DNA from: Clostridium sp. AT4
GTDB taxonomy: Bacteria > Bacillota > Clostridia > Lachnospirales > Lachnospiraceae
NCBI RefSeq assembly: GCF_001517625.2
Contig: NZ_LN999825.1
Span: 1 to 64,000 of the forward strand
Reading direction: 5' to 3'
Length of the DNA: 64,000 bases
The first letter of the stretch is position 1; every line of letters starts with the position of its first letter. Of this stretch, positions 33,138 to 41,854 are shown piece after piece. Both the position numbers and the translations under genes were made by a program. The notes below the pieces were generated by a model, which made no database searches, was not told the DNA's origin, and saw nothing but the letters and a program-made list of their open reading frames with translations.

Positions 33138-34013
33138 TTATTTTCCTTTCAGGTCTGAAAATGCATTTGCCAGGGCTGCAAACTGTTCCAGCGTCAGAGC
33201 CTCTCCCCGCACTGCTGCAGGAAGCCCCAGTCCTTCGATCACTGCCGCGATCTCCTCCTTGGAAAATGACAGCTCCGGAGAGTTGTTTAATCCGTTCTGC
33301 AGTGTCTTTCTTCTTTGATTAAAAGACGCACGGATCAGGCGGAACATAAGCGCCGTATCCTTTACATGAACCGGCGGTTCCTGATAGCGGGTCAGACGAA
33401 TTACTGCAGAACCCACATTTGGCCGGGGGATAAAGCAATTTGGAGGCACATTTGCCACGATATAGGGGCTGGCGTAGTACTGCACCGCCAGGGACAGAGC
33501 GCCGTAATCCTTGGAGCCCGGCCCTACCTGCATCCGGTCTGCTACTTCCTTCTGGACCATTACCGTGATATTTTCGATCGGAACATTACTTTCAAAAAGT
33601 CCCATGATAATTGGCGTAGTAATATAGTAGGGAAGATTTGCCACTACCTTTATTGGCCTTCCCTGATTATACTCCTTTACCAGCTGATTCATGTCTACCT
33701 TAAGGATATCCTCATTGATCACAGTCACATTGGAATAGTCCTTTAAAGTCTCTGCCAGGATTGGAAGCAGGTTGGTATCAATTTCCACCGCTACCACCCG
33801 GCCCGCATGCTCTGCCAGATACTGGGTCATGGTTCCGATTCCGGGTCCGATTTCCAGAACGCAGTCGTCCTGTGTAATACCAGCGGCATTTACGATCTTA
33901 TCCAGTACATGGCTGTCGATCAGGAAGTTCTGTCCGAACCGCTTCTGAAATGCAAACTGGTATTTCTGAATGGTTTCTATGGTCTTTTGCGGGTTTACTA
34001 ATTTATTATCCAT
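33138..34013 (-). CDS. rsmA: 16S rRNA dimethyltransferase RsmA (KsgA)
   Basis: This 291-residue Rossmann methyltransferase adds methyl groups to two adenines at the 3' end of 16S rRNA (A1518, A1519 in E. coli numbering). Landmarks are KRFGQNFLID, VLEIGPGIGTMT (SAM motif I), VVAVEID, and the catalytic NLPYYITTPI. It starts four bases after the tatD stop, with GGAGA as RBS, so metG-tatD-rsmA form the usual clostridial order. Nothing is unusual. Confidence 0.97.
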   Translation of the reverse strand: MDNKLVNPQKTIETIQKYQFAFQKRFGQNFLIDSHVLDKIVNAAGITQDDCVLEIGPGIGTMTQYLAEHAGRVVAVEIDTNLLPILAETLKDYSNVTVINEDILKVDMNQLVKEYNQGRPIKVVANLPYYITTPIIMGLFESNVPIENITVMVQKEVADRMQVGPGSKDYGALSLAVQYYASPYIVANVPPNCFIPRPNVGSAVIRLTRYQEPPVHVKDTALMFRLIRASFNQRRKTLQNGLNNSPELSFSKEEIAAVIEGLGLPAAVRGEALTLEQFAALANAFSDLKGK

Positions 34014-34017
34014 TAAT

Positions 34018-34791
34018 TCAATTCTCCTTCAGCCGGTATAACCGTTCTGCATTTTCCCAGGTGATCCGTTCCACGGTTTCCCGGTCGGTTCCCTTGATCT
34101 GTGCCAGACGCTCCGCTACAATTCCCAGATTCAGGGAAGAATTGCGCGTTCCACGAAATGGCACCGGAGCCAGATAGGGGCAGTCCGTTTCCAGTACAAT
34201 GGAGCTTAAAGGCGCATATTCTGCCACCTCCACCAGCTTTTTAGCATTTTTAAAGGTGAGGACGCCGCCGATTCCCAGATAAAAGCCCATATTCAGGTAT
34301 TCTCTGGCCATTTCCTTTGTGTAGGAAAAGCAGTGGATCACGCCTCCAAGCTCCTCTGCATGTTCGGCCTTCATAATATCCAGAGTGTCTTTTGCCGCAT
34401 CCCGGCTGTGGATGATCACAGGAAGCTTCAGCTCCTTTGCCAGATCAAGCTGGGCTGCAAACCATTTCTTCTGAATCTCATGCTCCGGTTCCTCCCAGTA
34501 GTAATCCAGACCGATTTCTCCTACTGCCCGGATCTTCTCTGAAGCGCACCAGGCCTTCATCCGGTCCATTCCGCAGGCATCCAGCTCTGCTGTTTCGCTG
34601 GGATGGACTCCTATGGCCCCATAGATAAAGGGATACTGCTCTGTGAGAGCCAGAGTCGTTTCACAGCTTTTTAAGCTGGCAGCCACATTGGTCACTGCCT
34701 GTATGCCCTGAGATGCCAGACTGCCTAAAAGTGCCTCTCTGTCATCATCAAATGCCTCATCATCATAATGGGCGTGTGTATCAAAAATCAT
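34018..34791 (-). CDS. tatD: TatD-family metal-dependent DNase
   Basis: This 257-residue TIM-barrel hydrolase has FDTHAHYDD at the start (first metal site), the GEIGLDYYW motif, IHSRDA, IHCFS, and LETDCPYLAP near the end. TatD proteins are metal-dependent 3'-5' exonucleases or deoxyribonucleases for DNA turnover and repair. The RBS is AGGAG. It lies between metG and rsmA, a widespread arrangement. Confidence 0.95.
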   Translation of the reverse strand: MIFDTHAHYDDEAFDDDREALLGSLASQGIQAVTNVAASLKSCETTLALTEQYPFIYGAIGVHPSETAELDACGMDRMKAWCASEKIRAVGEIGLDYYWEEPEHEIQKKWFAAQLDLAKELKLPVIIHSRDAAKDTLDIMKAEHAEELGGVIHCFSYTKEMAREYLNMGFYLGIGGVLTFKNAKKLVEVAEYAPLSSIVLETDCPYLAPVPFRGTRNSSLNLGIVAERLAQIKGTDRETVERITWENAERLYRLKEN

Positions 34792-34812
34792 CTTGCCGTC
34801 TCCTCTGTTCAG

Positions 34813-34867
34813 TTAAAAACTGCCGCAGAACACAAACCTCCTGACGGCGGCCTGCATCCTGCGGCAG
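34813..34867 (-). terminator. Hairpin between metG and tatD
   Basis: On the minus strand, CTGCCGCAG pairs with CTGCGGCAG across a roughly 30-base loop and runs into TTTTTAAC. It could terminate or attenuate metG readthrough into tatD. The long loop makes it weaker than the other terminators. Confidence 0.55.
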
Positions 34868-34932
34868 CAGGGACTTAATCCGGTTCTGATCTCACAGACC
34901 TCATGTTATCCCAAATTTTATATAAGTCATTA

Positions 34933-36924
34933 TCAGCAGATCTCAGCTCCTGCCGGCATCTTCTTCTCCGGCGTCATCAGCGCCAGATTTCCCTCTGCAT
35001 CCTCTGCACAGAGAATCATACCCTCAGAAAGCATTCCCGCAAGCTTGGCAGGCTTTAAGTTTGTCACTACCATGACCTTCTTTCCTACCATTTCCTCTGG
35101 TGTGTAATGAGCCTTGATTCCGCTGATGATCTGGCGGGTCTTCGTTCCGATCTTAACCTGAGAGCATAACAGCTTCTTGGACTTGGGAACAGCCTCGCAC
35201 TTAATGATCTCGCCTACCTGGAACTGAAGCTTTGCAAAGTCATCATAGGTGATCTCTGCCTTTGGCTCCAGGTCGATCCCGTCCTCTTCCTCTGCGTTCT
35301 CTGCATCAGCGCCGCTTTCCTTTGCAGCCTCTGCCGCCTGAGCTGCCTGAAGAGCCTCTGCCTTCTCAAGTACCTCTTTTACATCCATACGGGCAAACAG
35401 GATCTCCGGCTTGTCTGTTACCTGGTTTCCGGACGGATACAGGCCAAAGGTCTGCAGCTCATCCAAACTGCGCTTTGCAGTATTTAACTGAGCCAGGATC
35501 TTTGCAGAGGTCTCAGGCATAAAGGACTCCAGTAAGGATGCTCCGATGGTAATAGCCTCTGTGAGGTTGTAAAGAACAGTGGAAAGTCTGTCCTTCTTCT
35601 CCTCATCCTTTGCCAGTACCCAGGGAGCAGTCTCATCAATATATTTATTGCTTCTTCTGAAAATATTGAAGATTTCTGTAATCGCATCCGCCACTCTCAG
35701 CTGATCCATCTTGGCGTCAGCCTTCTTAACAGCCTCAAGCACAACGGCCTTTAAGTCCTCATCCTCAGGAGCAGTCACGCTCTTATCAGCCACAACGCCG
35801 CCAAAGTACTTATTGGTCATGGAAATGGTACGGTTTACCAGATTTCCAAGGATATTTGCAAGGTCAGAGTTCATGCGCTCCACCATCAGCTCCCAGGAGA
35901 TCACGCCGTCATTTTCAAATGGCATCTCATGAAGCACAAAGTAGCGCACAGCGTCTACGCCGAAGAAATCCACCAGAGTATCTGCATAAAGCACATTTCC
36001 CTTGGACTTGCTCATCTTGCCGTCGCCCTGAAGAAGCCACGGATGGCCGAACACCTGCTTTGGCAGGGGCAGATCCAGAGCCATCAGGAAAATAGGCCAG
36101 TAAATGGTATGGAAACGGATAATGTCCTTACCGATCAGATGAAGGTCTGCAGGCCAGAATTTCTTAAACTGATCTGTATGATTTCCGTCACAATCATAAC
36201 CGATTCCCGTAATATAGTTGGTAAGAGCGTCCAGCCATACATAGGTAACGTGCTTTGGGTCAAAGTCTACCGGGATACCCCATGAAAATGTGGTTCTGGA
36301 TACGCACAGATCCTGTAAACCCGGAAGCAGGAAGTTGTTCATCATCTCATTTTTGCGGGATACCGGCTGGATAAACTCCGGATGCTCGTTGATATATTCA
36401 ATGAGCCTTGGAGCATATTTGCTCATACGGAAGAAATAAGCCTCCTCCTTGGCAGGCTGCACCTCACGGCCGCAGTCGGGACATTTTCCATCCACCAGCT
36501 GGGACGGGGTCCAGAAGGACTCGCAGGGAGTACAGTAAAGGCCCTCATAAGCGCCCTTGTAGATATCGCCCTGATCATAAAGCTTTTTAAAAATCTTCTG
36601 AACCTGAGCCTCATGATCCTTATCTGTGGTGCGGATAAACTTGTCATAGGAGGTATTCATCAGATCCCAGATCCGGCGGATCTCTCCTGCGGAGCGGTCT
36701 ACAAACTCCTGAGGCGTAACGCCTGCAGCCTCTGCCTTCTCCTCGATCTTCTGTCCATGCTCGTCCGTACCGGTCTGGAAGAATACATCATAGCCCTTTG
36801 CTCTTTTATATCTTGCGATACTGTCAGCCAGCACGATCTCATAGGTATTGCCGATATGGGGCTTACCGGAAGCATATGCAATGGCTGTTGTAATATAATA
36901 TGGTTTTTTACAGTCCTGACACAT
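34933..36924 (-). CDS. metG: Methionyl-tRNA synthetase
   Basis: This 663-residue class I aminoacyl-tRNA synthetase charges tRNA-Met. The HIGH-type motif is in YASGKPHIGN, the zinc-knuckle cysteines are in YCTPCESF and CPDCG, and KMSKS is in GKMSKSKGN. A C-terminal tRNA-binding OB domain (about 560-663) follows a Glu/Ala-rich linker. The length suits the type with a C-terminal dimerisation domain. The start at 36924 follows GAGG; the longer frame to 36957 is not supported. Confidence 0.97.
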   Translation of the reverse strand: MCQDCKKPYYITTAIAYASGKPHIGNTYEIVLADSIARYKRAKGYDVFFQTGTDEHGQKIEEKAEAAGVTPQEFVDRSAGEIRRIWDLMNTSYDKFIRTTDKDHEAQVQKIFKKLYDQGDIYKGAYEGLYCTPCESFWTPSQLVDGKCPDCGREVQPAKEEAYFFRMSKYAPRLIEYINEHPEFIQPVSRKNEMMNNFLLPGLQDLCVSRTTFSWGIPVDFDPKHVTYVWLDALTNYITGIGYDCDGNHTDQFKKFWPADLHLIGKDIIRFHTIYWPIFLMALDLPLPKQVFGHPWLLQGDGKMSKSKGNVLYADTLVDFFGVDAVRYFVLHEMPFENDGVISWELMVERMNSDLANILGNLVNRTISMTNKYFGGVVADKSVTAPEDEDLKAVVLEAVKKADAKMDQLRVADAITEIFNIFRRSNKYIDETAPWVLAKDEEKKDRLSTVLYNLTEAITIGASLLESFMPETSAKILAQLNTAKRSLDELQTFGLYPSGNQVTDKPEILFARMDVKEVLEKAEALQAAQAAEAAKESGADAENAEEEDGIDLEPKAEITYDDFAKLQFQVGEIIKCEAVPKSKKLLCSQVKIGTKTRQIISGIKAHYTPEEMVGKKVMVVTNLKPAKLAGMLSEGMILCAEDAEGNLALMTPEKKMPAGAEIC

Positions 36925-37088
36925 TTTATTTTCCTCTTTTTTCTGGATTCGGGTCATTCAAAGCGCAGGGCGCTCCTGCCCGTTTTAATGGTTTAAGTAT
37001 AAGCGTTTCCCACATTTTCGTCAAGACAGCGCCCCTCATAAGTTGTTTTTTCCGCTCGTATAATATATACTACAATTCAGGACGGCGA

Positions 37089-37149
37089 GAAAGCAGGTAT
37101 AAAGACGGGCGTCAAGCTCGCTTGTAAGCCCGCCTTTACACCTGCTTTC
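37089..37149. repeat. 22-bp inverted repeat between metG and the DUF885 gene
   Basis: Arms 37089-37110 and 37128-37149 match at 20 of 22 positions, and the loop can form a further CAAGC/GCTTG stem. No T-run follows on either strand, so it is not an ordinary terminator. It sits in the shared leader region of two divergent genes. Confidence 0.65.
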
Positions 37150-37207
37150 ACATCGGATGAATATCCCGCAAAAACATACCTTATCAAATTTCGGAGGAAT
37201 ATAACAC

Positions 37208-39046
37208 ATGACCCTATCAACCCATACAAAAAAACATTTATGGCTGCAGACTCTTTTAGCCCTGCTCCTGTCCATTTCCCTGCTGACCGGCTGCGCCGCT
37301 CCCGCTGCGCCCGCCCCGTCTGAAGCTTCCTCTCAGGCGGAAGCCGCTGCCTCAGCCTATGAACAGTATGACGAGGACACCTTAAAAGTCCAAAGTGACT
37401 TCGACGCCTTTACGGACCAGCTCTTCTGCTCTGAAGTCGCCCAGTCCCCGATTACGCTTCACTACACTCTGGCAGATCCATCCTCATACGGCATCACCGA
37501 CTATCCCAGAGATCTGGGGACTGTTTCTGTTGAGGACATAAAAAAAGACCTGACCGACGTCAGGGAGCTGTACAGCCGCCTGACTGCGCTGGACAGCCGG
37601 AAGCTGCGCGAGGACCAGCTTCTTACCTATACCATTCTTTCATCATACTTAAATACCTGCCTGTCTCTGGAGGGACTGGAACTCTATGACCAGCCGCTCT
37701 CTGCTACTCTGGGCATACAATCCCAGCTTCCCATTCTCTTATCTGAATACCAGTTTTATACCCGTCAGGATGTAGAAGACTACCTGTCTCTTTTATCGTC
37801 CATAAAAACCTACTACGACAGCATCATTGCCTTTGAACAGCAGAAATCCGAGGCCGGACTGGGACTGTGCGACGCAGTCATCGACCGGATCATTCCATCC
37901 TGCAGCGCCTATCTGATCGACGCAGATCACAGCTTTATGGCAGAAACCTTTGCTTCCCGTTTAAATAGGATCGACGGCCTTACAGAGCAGGAAAAAAATG
38001 ACTATATCTCCCGAAATAAAGCTGCTCTGAACGAGCATTTCGTGCCTGCCTACGAAAGCCTGATCGAGGGCTTAAAAACCCTGAAGGGAAAGGGAACCAA
38101 TGACGGCGGCCTGTGCCATTTTCCCGAAGGAAAACGGTACTATGAATACCTGGTAAACGCCCAGACCGGCACGTCCTATAAGGATATCCCTTCCCTGAAA
38201 AAGGCAGTGATGGATCAAATGGCGGATGATCTCACCGCAGTCGATGAGCTGCTCACAGCAGATCCCTCTCTGAGTGAAAAAATCCTTTCCTACCGCTTTT
38301 CTCCCGAAAAGCCCGAAGAGATCCTGGAAGCCTTAAAAACTCAGTGCCAACAGGATTTTCCCGAATTAACCGGCTATTCCTACACCATTAAGTCTGTTCC
38401 CAAGCCTCTGGAAAGTATTTTAAGTCCGGCCTTTTATCTCACTGTGCCCTTAGACCGTCCTCAGGACAATTCCATTTACATCAACAACGGTTCCACCGGA
38501 AGCTCCAGCCTCTACACCACTATTGCCCATGAGGGCCATCCGGGTCATATGTACCAGAATCAGTATTTTAACCAGAATCAGCACTGTAATTTAAGAAGTA
38601 TCCTTGATTTTAAGGGCTATTCCGAGGGCTGGGCTACCTATGTGGAGCACTATGCCTATACTCTGGAAAATAACGGTCTGGAGGAAGGCGTAGGAGAACT
38701 GCTGCATCACAATGCGGCCTTTACTCTGGCTCTTTACGCCATTCTGGATATCAGCATCCACTATGACGGCTGGGACATGGAGCAGGTGAAAAATTATCTG
38801 GATCTTTACTTTAAGATCACAGACCCTGATGTGGTATCCTCTATCTATTATGAAATAATGGAGAATCCCGCCAATTACCTTACCTACTATACAGGTTATC
38901 TGGAAATCCTCACCATGGAACGGGAGGCCAGACAGACACTTGGCGCAAATTACTCCCAGCTGGAATTTAACCGCTTTCTTCTGGATATGGGGCCGGCGCC
39001 TTTTGGGGTAATCCGGACGTATTTTGTGAAGTGGCTGGTGAAGTAA
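37208..39046 (+). CDS. DUF885-family lipoprotein, putative metallopeptidase
   Basis: This 612-residue protein has a lipoprotein signal (LLTGC, Cys29) and a Pro/Ala-rich linker before a long helical domain. Near residue 440 it has the zinc-type motif HEGHPGH, followed about 35 residues later by a Glu in YSEGWATYVE, as in DUF885 proteins, which are related to M32/M3-like peptidases. It should be anchored outside the membrane. The substrate is unknown. The RBS is GGAGG. A large inverted repeat lies in the upstream region. Confidence 0.85.
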   Translation: MTLSTHTKKHLWLQTLLALLLSISLLTGCAAPAAPAPSEASSQAEAAASAYEQYDEDTLKVQSDFDAFTDQLFCSEVAQSPITLHYTLADPSSYGITDYPRDLGTVSVEDIKKDLTDVRELYSRLTALDSRKLREDQLLTYTILSSYLNTCLSLEGLELYDQPLSATLGIQSQLPILLSEYQFYTRQDVEDYLSLLSSIKTYYDSIIAFEQQKSEAGLGLCDAVIDRIIPSCSAYLIDADHSFMAETFASRLNRIDGLTEQEKNDYISRNKAALNEHFVPAYESLIEGLKTLKGKGTNDGGLCHFPEGKRYYEYLVNAQTGTSYKDIPSLKKAVMDQMADDLTAVDELLTADPSLSEKILSYRFSPEKPEEILEALKTQCQQDFPELTGYSYTIKSVPKPLESILSPAFYLTVPLDRPQDNSIYINNGSTGSSSLYTTIAHEGHPGHMYQNQYFNQNQHCNLRSILDFKGYSEGWATYVEHYAYTLENNGLEEGVGELLHHNAAFTLALYAILDISIHYDGWDMEQVKNYLDLYFKITDPDVVSSIYYEIMENPANYLTYYTGYLEILTMEREARQTLGANYSQLEFNRFLLDMGPAPFGVIRTYFVKWLVK

Positions 39047-39080
39047 ATTATATGTATGCAAAACAATGTAAAACATTTTA

Positions 39081-39109
39081 TTGACAATGTTTGCATCATT
39101 GCATATACT
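39081..39109 (+). promoter_or_regulatory. Promoter of the RelB antitoxin gene
   Basis: A perfect TTGACA (39081-39086), a 17-base spacer and TATACT (39104-39109). The spacer has TTGCAT-CA-TTGCAT, a tandem repeat that could be the antitoxin's operator. The strong, repressible design fits autoregulated toxin-antitoxin operons. Confidence 0.7.
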
Positions 39110-39136
39110 AAAGTTAAATGAAAGGAGGTAATTTTC

Positions 39137-39418
39137 ATGGCTACAACTAATATCAATGTTCGTATTGATACAGAACTAAAACAGTCTGCTGAAGCACTGT
39201 TTGCGGATCTCGGACTTAATATGTCATCTGCAATTACTATGTTTCTTAAAAGCGCTGTCAGCCACGATGGTATACCTTTTGAAGTAAAGCGGATAACACC
39301 AAATGCTGAAACCAGAGCGGCACTTGCAGAGTATGGTGAGATGAAGAAACATCCGGACAAATATAAGAGATACTCATCTTTTGAGGATTTAATGGATGAG
39401 GTACTTGCAGATGCTTAA
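39137..39418 (+). CDS. relB: RelB/DinJ-family antitoxin
   Basis: This 93-residue protein has an N-terminal ribbon-helix-helix, NINVRIDTELKQSAEALFADLGLNMSSAI (described from residues 4-32), and an acidic C-terminal tail with FEDLMDEVLADA. The DNA-binding half represses its own operon; the tail wraps and inhibits a RelE/YafQ toxin. It overlaps the start of the toxin remnant by eight bases, as in intact operons. The RBS is AAAGGAGG. The toxin is broken, so the antitoxin is now an orphan or acts on a toxin elsewhere. Confidence 0.93.
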   Translation: MATTNINVRIDTELKQSAEALFADLGLNMSSAITMFLKSAVSHDGIPFEVKRITPNAETRAALAEYGEMKKHPDKYKRYSSFEDLMDEVLADA

Positions 39419-39529
39419 CATTGTTCCCTCCAACCAATTCCGAAAAGATCTGAAACTCGCCCAAAAACGAGGACTTAAACTGGAACGCCTCACCGCAGTT
39501 ATTAATACTCTGGCAGCACAGAAGCAGTC
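39411..39529 (+). pseudogene. Truncated RelE/YafQ-family toxin
   Basis: The first 39 codons match the start of YafQ/RelE toxins (MLNIVPSNQFRKDLKLAQKRG, stated here only as its first half-domain). Full toxins have about 90 residues with catalytic residues in the missing half. After LAAQK the frame runs into a terminator hairpin and continues as meaningless sequence to 39638. The toxin half needed for mRNA cleavage is absent, so this is a deletion remnant. Confidence 0.78.
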
Positions 39530-39563
39530 AAAAGGGAGCGATTCCTTAAACCGCTCCCTTTTG
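39530..39563. terminator. Terminator after the toxin remnant, shared with the convergent MBL gene
   Basis: A perfect stem AAAAGGGAGCG (39530-39540) with CGCTCCCTTTT (39552-39562) around an 11-base loop. It can work on both strands because of the flanking A and T runs. Confidence 0.85.
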
Positions 39564-39576
39564 CGTTTACCCCCTC

Positions 39577-40416
39577 TTATTCATCACACTGATACCACAG
39601 TTCTGCCTGTCCCAAACGTGCAACATCTCCCTTTCTGAATCCTATCTCTTCATATTTTCCCACAATGCTTCCATCCAGAAGTCCTCCCGTCAGTTCCAGA
39701 TAATCTTTTACTATTGCCTTATCTAAAAGGATTCCGTCATGTCCGATTGCAAGTCTGTCAAATTTTTCCTGCTGTTCCCAGATTTTCTTCAGGCTTTCAT
39801 GATAAATCCGAATCAGACGTTTGTCATTATCAGGCTGACGCATTAAAATAATGCTATGGTTCACCGTATCTCCGCTGAATAACACGCGGCTTTGACTGTC
39901 CAGATAGCATACGCTTCCTTCTGAATGTCCCGGCGTATGTAATGCTGTTAATGTTCTCTCCCCCAGCTCAAAAATATCCCCATCCTTAACAGCCGTATAT
40001 TCCCCTGTATATTCCGGTTCCTGCTCAGGTATCAGAGCGGTTATCGCTTCCACGTTGCCTTCACCCGGATAACGGACCGGCACCCGGGTCTTTACATAAA
40101 ACCGGCGCATCTCATTCGTAGCAGGCATTTCCTGAAACAGTTTTTCATCCTCTTTCATCATATATACCGGGCTTTGGGGAAGGGTATAGATCCCTCCGCT
40201 GTGATCTGCATGACCATGGGTCAGAAAAATTTCAACCGGCTTCTGCGTCAGCTCTTTTACTGTCTCTCCCAGATTTCCAATCCCGCAGCCGGTATCAATT
40301 AAAGCGGCCTTTTCTTTTCCTTCTGCCAAGAAGGCATTCACCAGCCTGAACTCACTCAGACACCAGGTATTGGGCGCAATCTCAGTTATTTCATGCTTCA
40401 TTTTCTGCATTTTCAT
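39577..40416 (-). CDS. Metallo-beta-lactamase-fold hydrolase
   Basis: This 279-residue MBL-fold enzyme has the metal motif THGHADHSGG (H-x-H-x-D-H), the LHTPGHSEGSV histidine and the LFSGDTVNH aspartate. Glyoxalase II and lactonase groups share this pattern; the substrate is not known. It overlaps the sugar-symporter gene by 26 bases and the two are likely cotranscribed under the LacI-type regulator. That suggests hydrolysis of an ester, lactone or thioester made from the imported compound (inference). Confidence 0.88.
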   Translation of the reverse strand: MKMQKMKHEITEIAPNTWCLSEFRLVNAFLAEGKEKAALIDTGCGIGNLGETVKELTQKPVEIFLTHGHADHSGGIYTLPQSPVYMMKEDEKLFQEMPATNEMRRFYVKTRVPVRYPGEGNVEAITALIPEQEPEYTGEYTAVKDGDIFELGERTLTALHTPGHSEGSVCYLDSQSRVLFSGDTVNHSIILMRQPDNDKRLIRIYHESLKKIWEQQEKFDRLAIGHDGILLDKAIVKDYLELTGGLLDGSIVGKYEEIGFRKGDVARLGQAELWYQCDE

Positions 40417-41854
40417 TTAAAATTCTCTCCTCTGTCTCCTCGCTTTTTCTGCGAAGTTCCTCGCTGATTTCTCTCATTCGTGCATCGCTTACATTGTAAA
40501 TAAATTTAAAGCAGACAAATGAAAGAAGAGCGCCAATCATAGGCCACGCGCCTCCCAGCATTTTGATTTTTTCTGGTACGCCTGCCAGCTGTCCCATGGA
40601 ACCCAGAGTCGGATCATATCCAACTGCCTCCAAAAGAAGAGCAATGATCGATGTACTGGCACTTGCAGCAAAAAATACAATAAATGTAATCGTTGCGTAG
40701 ACCGTTCCATCATTTCTCTGTCCGGTCAGATACGCCTGATAATCTACTGCGTCTGCGATCAGAGACCATAATAAAAGATTCAGGCAGGTAATAAATGCAG
40801 ATGCCATAAGCTGACAGAAAATCCATTCTTTAGGTCCAAGAGGAAGAAGCATATTGGCTCCATGCATAAGTGCCGATCCCAGAAGCGGCCATGTAACAAG
40901 CGCCTTTTTTCCAAAGCGTTTTACAAGAGGCTTCAAAAATACCATTCCCAAAAGCATTGGCCCCATTGTAGTAAGAGATGCCATAGCAAGACTGGATGTG
41001 TCCTGAAAATATGTCATAAATACATACTGGTTTAAAGTAGATACCGGCTGTATAAATAATTTAACGATCACATATGATGCAACTACCGCAATCATAACCC
41101 GATTATGCAGAAAGGATTTTGCTACCTGAAGATAGTTAATCTTCTCACCATTTTCATTAACCTTAACTTCTTCCACCAGAACGCGTTCATGAATCAGGGT
41201 ATGTGCCAAAAACAGACATACTGTGCAGAACACTCCTAAAATAACAGACAGCAGAATAAATCTTCCGGCAATTGGATCATTATTCTGGTCAAACAGCAGG
41301 AGAGGCGCAATGGTTGTCGTTCCCATGCTGGCTGCAAAACTTCCTATGCTTCGGAAATTGGAAAGCTCCGTTCTCTCAATCTGATTCGTAGTAATAATAT
41401 TGGACATTGCTCCATAAGGAACATTGATAAAGGTACCTATAATACCCCAGAAAAAATAGATGATCAATACCCATGCTATTTTTGCTGCATACGGCATAGC
41501 GTGAACATTCATAAATAGTATCAGCGTAAATATGGCATACGGAACTGCAAACCACAGCAGATACGGCTTCATTTTTCCATTTTTAGCAGGTGCACGGCGA
41601 TCCACCGTTCTCCCGATAAATGTGTCATTTAACGCATCCAACGCCTTACATATAAACACAATACCTGCAAAATGAACTGCATTCATACCTAAAATATTAA
41701 CGCAGAACAACATCAGATAACTGTTTACAATAACCTGCAGGCTGTTAAAGCCAAGGTCGCCGCACAGGTATCCTATCTTATCTCTCAGTCCAAATGCCGG
41801 AGCATTTTTCACATTTTCAATATATGCTATATTCCGTTTCTTCGCTGCTTCCAT
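40391..41854 (-). CDS. GPH-family sugar:cation symporter (MFS)
   Basis: This 487-residue permease has about twelve membrane segments and GPH/MelB features: GLRDKIGYLCGDLGFN near the start and a conserved early segment ALDALNDTFIGRTVDR. Members import glycosides, galactosides or glucuronides with Na+ or H+. The start at 41854 has AAGGA nine bases upstream; the longer frame to 41920 overlaps lacI more deeply and has no RBS. It overlaps the LacI-type gene's end by 38 bases, so the three genes form one operon. Confidence 0.88.
   Translation of the reverse strand: MEAAKKRNIAYIENVKNAPAFGLRDKIGYLCGDLGFNSLQVIVNSYLMLFCVNILGMNAVHFAGIVFICKALDALNDTFIGRTVDRRAPAKNGKMKPYLLWFAVPYAIFTLILFMNVHAMPYAAKIAWVLIIYFFWGIIGTFINVPYGAMSNIITTNQIERTELSNFRSIGSFAASMGTTTIAPLLLFDQNNDPIAGRFILLSVILGVFCTVCLFLAHTLIHERVLVEEVKVNENGEKINYLQVAKSFLHNRVMIAVVASYVIVKLFIQPVSTLNQYVFMTYFQDTSSLAMASLTTMGPMLLGMVFLKPLVKRFGKKALVTWPLLGSALMHGANMLLPLGPKEWIFCQLMASAFITCLNLLLWSLIADAVDYQAYLTGQRNDGTVYATITFIVFFAASASTSIIALLLEAVGYDPTLGSMGQLAGVPEKIKMLGGAWPMIGALLSFVCFKFIYNVSDARMREISEELRRKSEETEERILNENAENEA

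Noticed and set aside
36925-37207. T-box or S-box leader for metG
   Set aside because: No T-box sequence or SAM-riboswitch core is visible; only the large inverted repeat is present.
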